Part shown: piece after piece, positions 59,301-64,000 of the stretch
Numbering within the stretch: the first letter of the stretch is position 1
Layout of the letters: each line of letters begins with the position of its first letter
DNA from: Strigamia acuminata
Taxonomy: Eukaryota > Arthropoda > Chilopoda > Geophilomorpha > Linotaeniidae
DNA length: 64,000 bases
Assembly (NCBI GenBank): GCA_949358305.1
Contig: OX442317.1
Location: 13,892,491 to 13,956,490, forward strand
Direction of reading: 5' to 3'
The notes under the pieces: generated by a model
What the model saw: the letters and a program-made list of their open reading frames with translations, nothing else
Databases searched by the model: none
Told to the model about the DNA's origin: nothing
Position numbers and translations under genes: made by a program

Positions 59301-62300
59301 TAAACACTATTTCAGAACATTCAGAGACATTGGTCTTGTGGTGTTTGTGCTAAGTCAACTGTGATGAGATCAAAAGTCTATTTTCCCAAATCATTTCTTG
59401 GATGTTGCTAAAACTTACATTAAAGCTTTCTACTAAGGTTTAAACACTATTTCAGAACATTCAGAGACATTGGTCTTGTGATGTTTGTGCTAAGTCAACT
59501 GTGATGAGATCAAAAGTCTATTCTCCCAAATCATTGCTTGGATGTTGCTAAAACTTACATTAAAGCTTTCTACTAAGGTTTAAACACTATTTCAGAACAT
59601 TCAGAAACATTGGTCTTGTGATGTTTGTGCTAAGTCAACTGTGATGTCAAATGAGATCAAAAGTTTATTCTTTCAAATCATTGCTTGGATGTTGCTAAAA
59701 CTTACATTAAAGCTTTCTACTAAGGTTTAAACACTATTTCAGAACATTCAGAGACATTGGTCTTGTGATGTTTGTGCTAAGTCAACTGTGATGAGATCAA
59801 AAGTCTATTCTCCAAAATCATTGCTTGGATGTTGCTAAAACTTACATTGAAGCCTTCTACTAAGGTTTAAACACTATTTCAGAACATTCAGACACATTGG
59901 TCTTGTGGTGTTTGTGCTAAGTCAACTGTGACGTCAAATGAGTTCAAAAGTTTATTCTTTCAAATTATTGCTTGGATGTTGCTAAAACTTACATTGAAGC
60001 TTTCTACTAAGGTTTAAACACTATTTCATAACATTCAGAAACATTGGTCTTGTGATGTTTGTGCTAAGTCAACTGTGATGTCAAATGGGATCAAAAGTTT
60101 ATTCTTCCAAATCATTGCTTGGATGTTGCTAAAACTTACATTGAAGCCTTCTACTAAGGTTTAAACACTATTTCAAAACATTCAGAGACATTGGTCTTGT
60201 GATGTTTGTGCTAAGTCAACTGTGATGAGATCAAAAGTCTATTCTCCCAAATCATTGCTTGGATGTTGCTAAAACTTACATTAAAGCTTTCTACTAAGGT
60301 TTAAACACTATTTCAAAACATTCAGAGACATTGGTCTTGTGATGTTTGTGCTAAGTCAACTGTGATGAGATCAAAAGTCTATTCTCCCAAATCATTGCTT
60401 GGATGTTGCTATAACTTACATTGAAGCCTTCTACTAAGGCTTAAACACTATTTCAGAACATTCAGAGACATTGGTCTTGTGATGTTTGTGCTAAGTCAAC
60501 TGTGATGAGATCAAAAGTCTATTCTCCCAAATCATTGCCTAGATGTTGCTAAAACTTACATTGAAGCCGTCTACTAAGGTTTAAACACTATTTCAAAACA
60601 TTCAGAGACATTGGTCTTGTGATGTTTGTGCTAAGTCAACTGTGATGAGATCAAAAGTCTATTTTCCCAAATCATTTCTTGGATGTTGCTAAAACTTACA
60701 TTAAAGCTTTCTACTAAGGTTTAAACACTATTTCAAAACATTCAGAGACATTGGTCTTGTGATGTTTGTGCTAAGTCAACTGTGATGAGATCAAAAGTCT
60801 ATTCTCCCAAATCATTGCTTGGATGTTGCTAAAACTTACATTAAAGCTTTCTACTAAGGTTTAAACACTATTTCAAAACATTCAGAGACATTGGTCTTGT
60901 GATGTTTGTGCTAAGTCAACTGTGATGAGATCAAAAGTCTATTCTCCCAAATCATTGCTTGGATGTTGCTATAACTTACATTGAAGCCTTCTACTAAGGC
61001 TTAAACACTATTTCAGAACATTCAGAGACATTGGTTTGTGGTGTTTGTGCTAAGTCAACTGTGATGTCAAATGAGATCAAAAGTTTATTCTTTCAAATTA
61101 TTGCTTGGATGTTGCTAACACTTACATTGAAGCCTTCTACTAAGGTTTAAACACTATTTCTAAACATTCAGAGACATTGGTCTTGTGGTGTTTGTGCTAA
61201 GTCAACTGTGATGAGATCAAAAGTCTATTCTCCCAAATCATTGCTTGGATGTTGCTAAAACTTACATTGAAGCCTTCTACTAAGGTTTAAACACTATTTC
61301 AGAACATTCAGACACATTGGTCTTGTGGTGTTTGTGCTAAGTCAACTGTGACGTCAAATGAGATCAAAAGTTTATTCTTTCAAATTATTGCTTGGATGTT
61401 GCTAAAACTAACATTGAAGCCTTCTACTAAGGTTTAAACACTATTTCAGAACATTCAGAGACATTGGTCTTGTGGTGTTTGTGCTAAGTCAACTGTGATG
61501 AGATCAAAAGTCTATTTTCCCAAATCATTTCTTGGATGTTGCTAAAACTTACATTAAAGCTTTCTACTAAGGTTTAAACACTATTTCAGAACATTCAGAG
61601 ACATTGGTCTTGTGATGTTTGTGCTAAGTCAACTGTGATGAGATCAAAAGTCTATTCTCCCAAATCATTGCTTGGATGTTGCTAAAACTTACATTAAAGC
61701 TTTCTACTAAGGTTTAAACACTATTTCAGAACATTCAGAAACATTGGTCTTGTGATGTTTGTGCTAAGTCAACTGTGATGTCAAATGAGATCAAAAGTTT
61801 ATTCTTTCAAATCATTGCTTGGATGTTGCTAAAACTTACATTAAAGCTTTCTACTAAGGTTTAAACACTATTTCAGAACATTCAGAGACATTGGTCTTGT
61901 GATGTTTGTGCTAAGTCAACTGTGATGAGATCAAAAGTCTATTCTCCAAAATCATTGCTTGGATGTTGCTAAAACTTACATTGAAGCCTTCTACTAAGGT
62001 TTAAACACTATTTCAGAACATTCAGACACATTGGTCTTGTGGTGTTTGTGCTAAGTCAACTGTGACGTCAAATGAGTTCAAAAGTTTATTCTTTCAAATT
62101 ATTGCTTGGATGTTGCTAAAACTTACATTGAAGCTTTCTACTAAGGTTTAAACACTATTTCATAACATTCAGAAACATTGGTCTTGTGATGTTTGTGCTA
62201 AGTCAACTGTGATGTCAAATGGGATCAAAAGTTTATTCTTCCAAATCATTGCTTGGATGTTGCTAAAACTTACATTGAAGCCTTCTACTAAGGTTTAAAC

Positions 62301-64000
62301 ACTATTTCAGAACATTCAGAGACATTGGTCTTGTGATGTTTGTGCTAAGTCAACTGTGATGTCAAATGAGATCAAAAGTTTATTCTTTCAAATCATTGCT
62401 TGGATGTTGCTAAAACTTACATTAAAGCTTTCTACTAAAGTTTAAACACTATTTCAGAACATTCAGAGACATTGGTCTTGTGGTGTTTGTGCTAAGTCAA
62501 CTGTGATGAGATCAAAAGTCTATTCTCCCAAATCATTGCTTAGATGTTGCTAAAACTTACATTGAAGCCGTCTACTAAGGTTTAAACACTATTTCAGAAC
62601 ATTTAGAGACATTGGTCTTGTGGTGTTTGTGCTAAGTCAACTGTGATGAGATCAAAAGTCTATTCTCCCAAATCATTGCTTGGATGTTGCTAAAACTTAC
62701 ATTGAAGCCTTCTACTAAGGTTTAAACACTATTTCAGAACATTCAGAGACATTGGTTTGTGGTGTTTGTGCTAAGTCAACTGTGATGTCAAATGAGATCA
62801 AAAATTTATTCTTCCAAATTATTGCTTGGATGTTGCTAAAACTTACATTGAAGCCTTCTACTAAGGTTTAAACACTATTTCAGAACATTCAGAGACATTG
62901 GTCTTGTGATGTTTGTGCTAAGTCAACTGTGATGTCAAATGAGATCAAAAGTTTATTCTTTCAAATCATTGCTTGGATGTTGCTAAAACTTACATTAAAG
63001 CTTTCTACTAAGGTTTAAACACTATTTCAGAACATTCAGAGACATTGGTCTTGTGATGTTTGTGCTAAGTCAACTGTGATGAGATCAAAAGTCTATTCTC
63101 CAAAATCATTGCTTGGATGTTGCTAAAACTTACATTGAAGCCTTCTACTAAGGTTTAAACACTATTTCAGAACATTCAGACACATTGGTCTTGTGGTGTT
63201 TGTGCTAAGTCAACTGTGACGTCAAATGAGATCAAAAGTTTATTCTTTCAAATTATTGCTTGGATGTTGCTAAAACTTACATTGAAGCTTTCTACTAAGG
63301 TTTAAACACTATTTCAAAACATTCAGAGACATTGGTCTTGTGATGTTTGTGCTAAGTCAACTGTGATGTCAAATGAGATCAAAAGTTTATTCTTTCAAAT
63401 CATTGCTTGGATGTTGCTAAAACTTACATTAAAGCTTTCTACTAAAGTTTAAACACTATTTCAGAACATTCAGAGACATTGGTCTTGTGGTGTTTGTGCT
63501 AAGTCAACTGTGATGAGATCAAAAGTCTATTCTCCCAAATCATTGCCTAGATGTTGCTAAAACTTACATTGAAGCCGTCTACTAAGGTTTAAACACTATT
63601 TCAGAACATTTAGAGACATTGGTCTTGTGGTGTTTGTGCTAAGTCAACTGTGATGAGATCAAAAGTCTATTTTCCCAAATCATTTCTTGGATGTTGCTAA
63701 AACTTACATTAAAGCTTTCTACTAAGGTTTAAACACTATTTCAAAACATTCAGAGACATTGGTCTTGTGATGTTTGTGCTAAGTCAACTGTGATGAGATC
63801 AAAAGTCTATTCTCCCAAATCATTGCTTGGATGTTGCTAAAACTTACATTAAAGCTTTCTACTAAGGTTTAAACACTATTTCAAAACATTCAGAGACATT
63901 GGTCTTGTGATGTTTGTGCTAAGTCAACTGTGATGAGATCAAAAGTCTATTCTCCCAAATCATTGCTTGGATGTTGCTAAAACTTACATTGAAGCCTTCT

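Larger units (their letters stand above)
19865..64000. repeat. Satellite array, right part (about 309 monomers)
   Basis: The same satellite as 1-4772, continuing to the window end without other insertions. Two monomer classes alternate. Short ones (140 bp) read GTGATGAGATC and then AGTCTATTCTCCC. Long ones (146-147 bp) carry a 7-base TCAAATG insert and then AGTTTATTCTTTC. Many long monomers have GACGTC where others have GATGTC. Higher-order blocks inside the array are listed separately. No monomer carries an open frame of note. Confidence 0.97.

Noticed and set aside
19865-64000. CRISPR array
   Set aside because: Whole 140-147-bp units repeat without unique spacers, and the context is eukaryotic.

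Overview
This is animal repetitive DNA: a large satellite array interrupted by a nested pair of LTR retroelements. There is no host gene, rRNA or tRNA gene in it. The metazoan assignment rests on the primer-binding sites. The inner element's site (TGGTAGCAGAG) fits the 3' end of the animal initiator tRNA-Met; plant and yeast versions differ at these positions. The outer element's site fits animal tRNA-His. An arthropod is my best guess, but the species cannot be read from the sequence.

Layout. Positions 1-4772 and 19865-64000 are one AT-rich satellite (about 34% GC in a counted monomer) with 140-, 146- and 147-bp monomers, roughly 340 copies. It has higher-order structure at several scales: exact spacings of 706, 1294, 1427, 2572 and 3572 bp, plus a block of about 2.6-3.5 kb present three times. 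Positions 4773-19864 are one insertion in a single satellite monomer, with a 4-bp target duplication (AAGT). It is a non-coding, LARD-like LTR retrotransposon with 1031-bp LTRs and a tRNA-His primer site. Its roughly 5.8 kb of internal DNA encodes no recognisable protein but carries repeated, apparently structured RNA modules. Inside it, at 7661-14854 and reading on the minus strand, is a complete Ty1/copia element with 535-bp LTRs, a TGGTC target duplication, an initiator tRNA-Met primer site, a polypurine tract and one intact 1667-codon gag-pol frame.

Main result. The copia polyprotein carries, between integrase and reverse transcriptase (residues about 1073-1140), a segment that reads as a methyl-CpG-binding (MBD/TAM) domain. 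The residues that contact methylated CpG in MeCP2 (Arg111, Asp121, Arg133) are matched by R1092, D1103 and R1115 at nearly the same spacing. I know of no described copia element with such a domain. It suggests an element that tethers itself to methylated chromatin, analogous to the chromodomains of chromoviruses.

Second result. The outer element holds a duplicated four-hairpin module (6277-6466 and 6958-7159) with matching loop lengths and compensatory changes, and a roughly 41-bp tandem repeat (7441 onward) in which each unit folds into a small hairpin, again with compensatory substitutions. The copia element landed in the 5' arm of one of these hairpins.

Order of events: satellite first, then the LARD, then copia. 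By eye both LTR pairs look identical, so both insertions appear recent.
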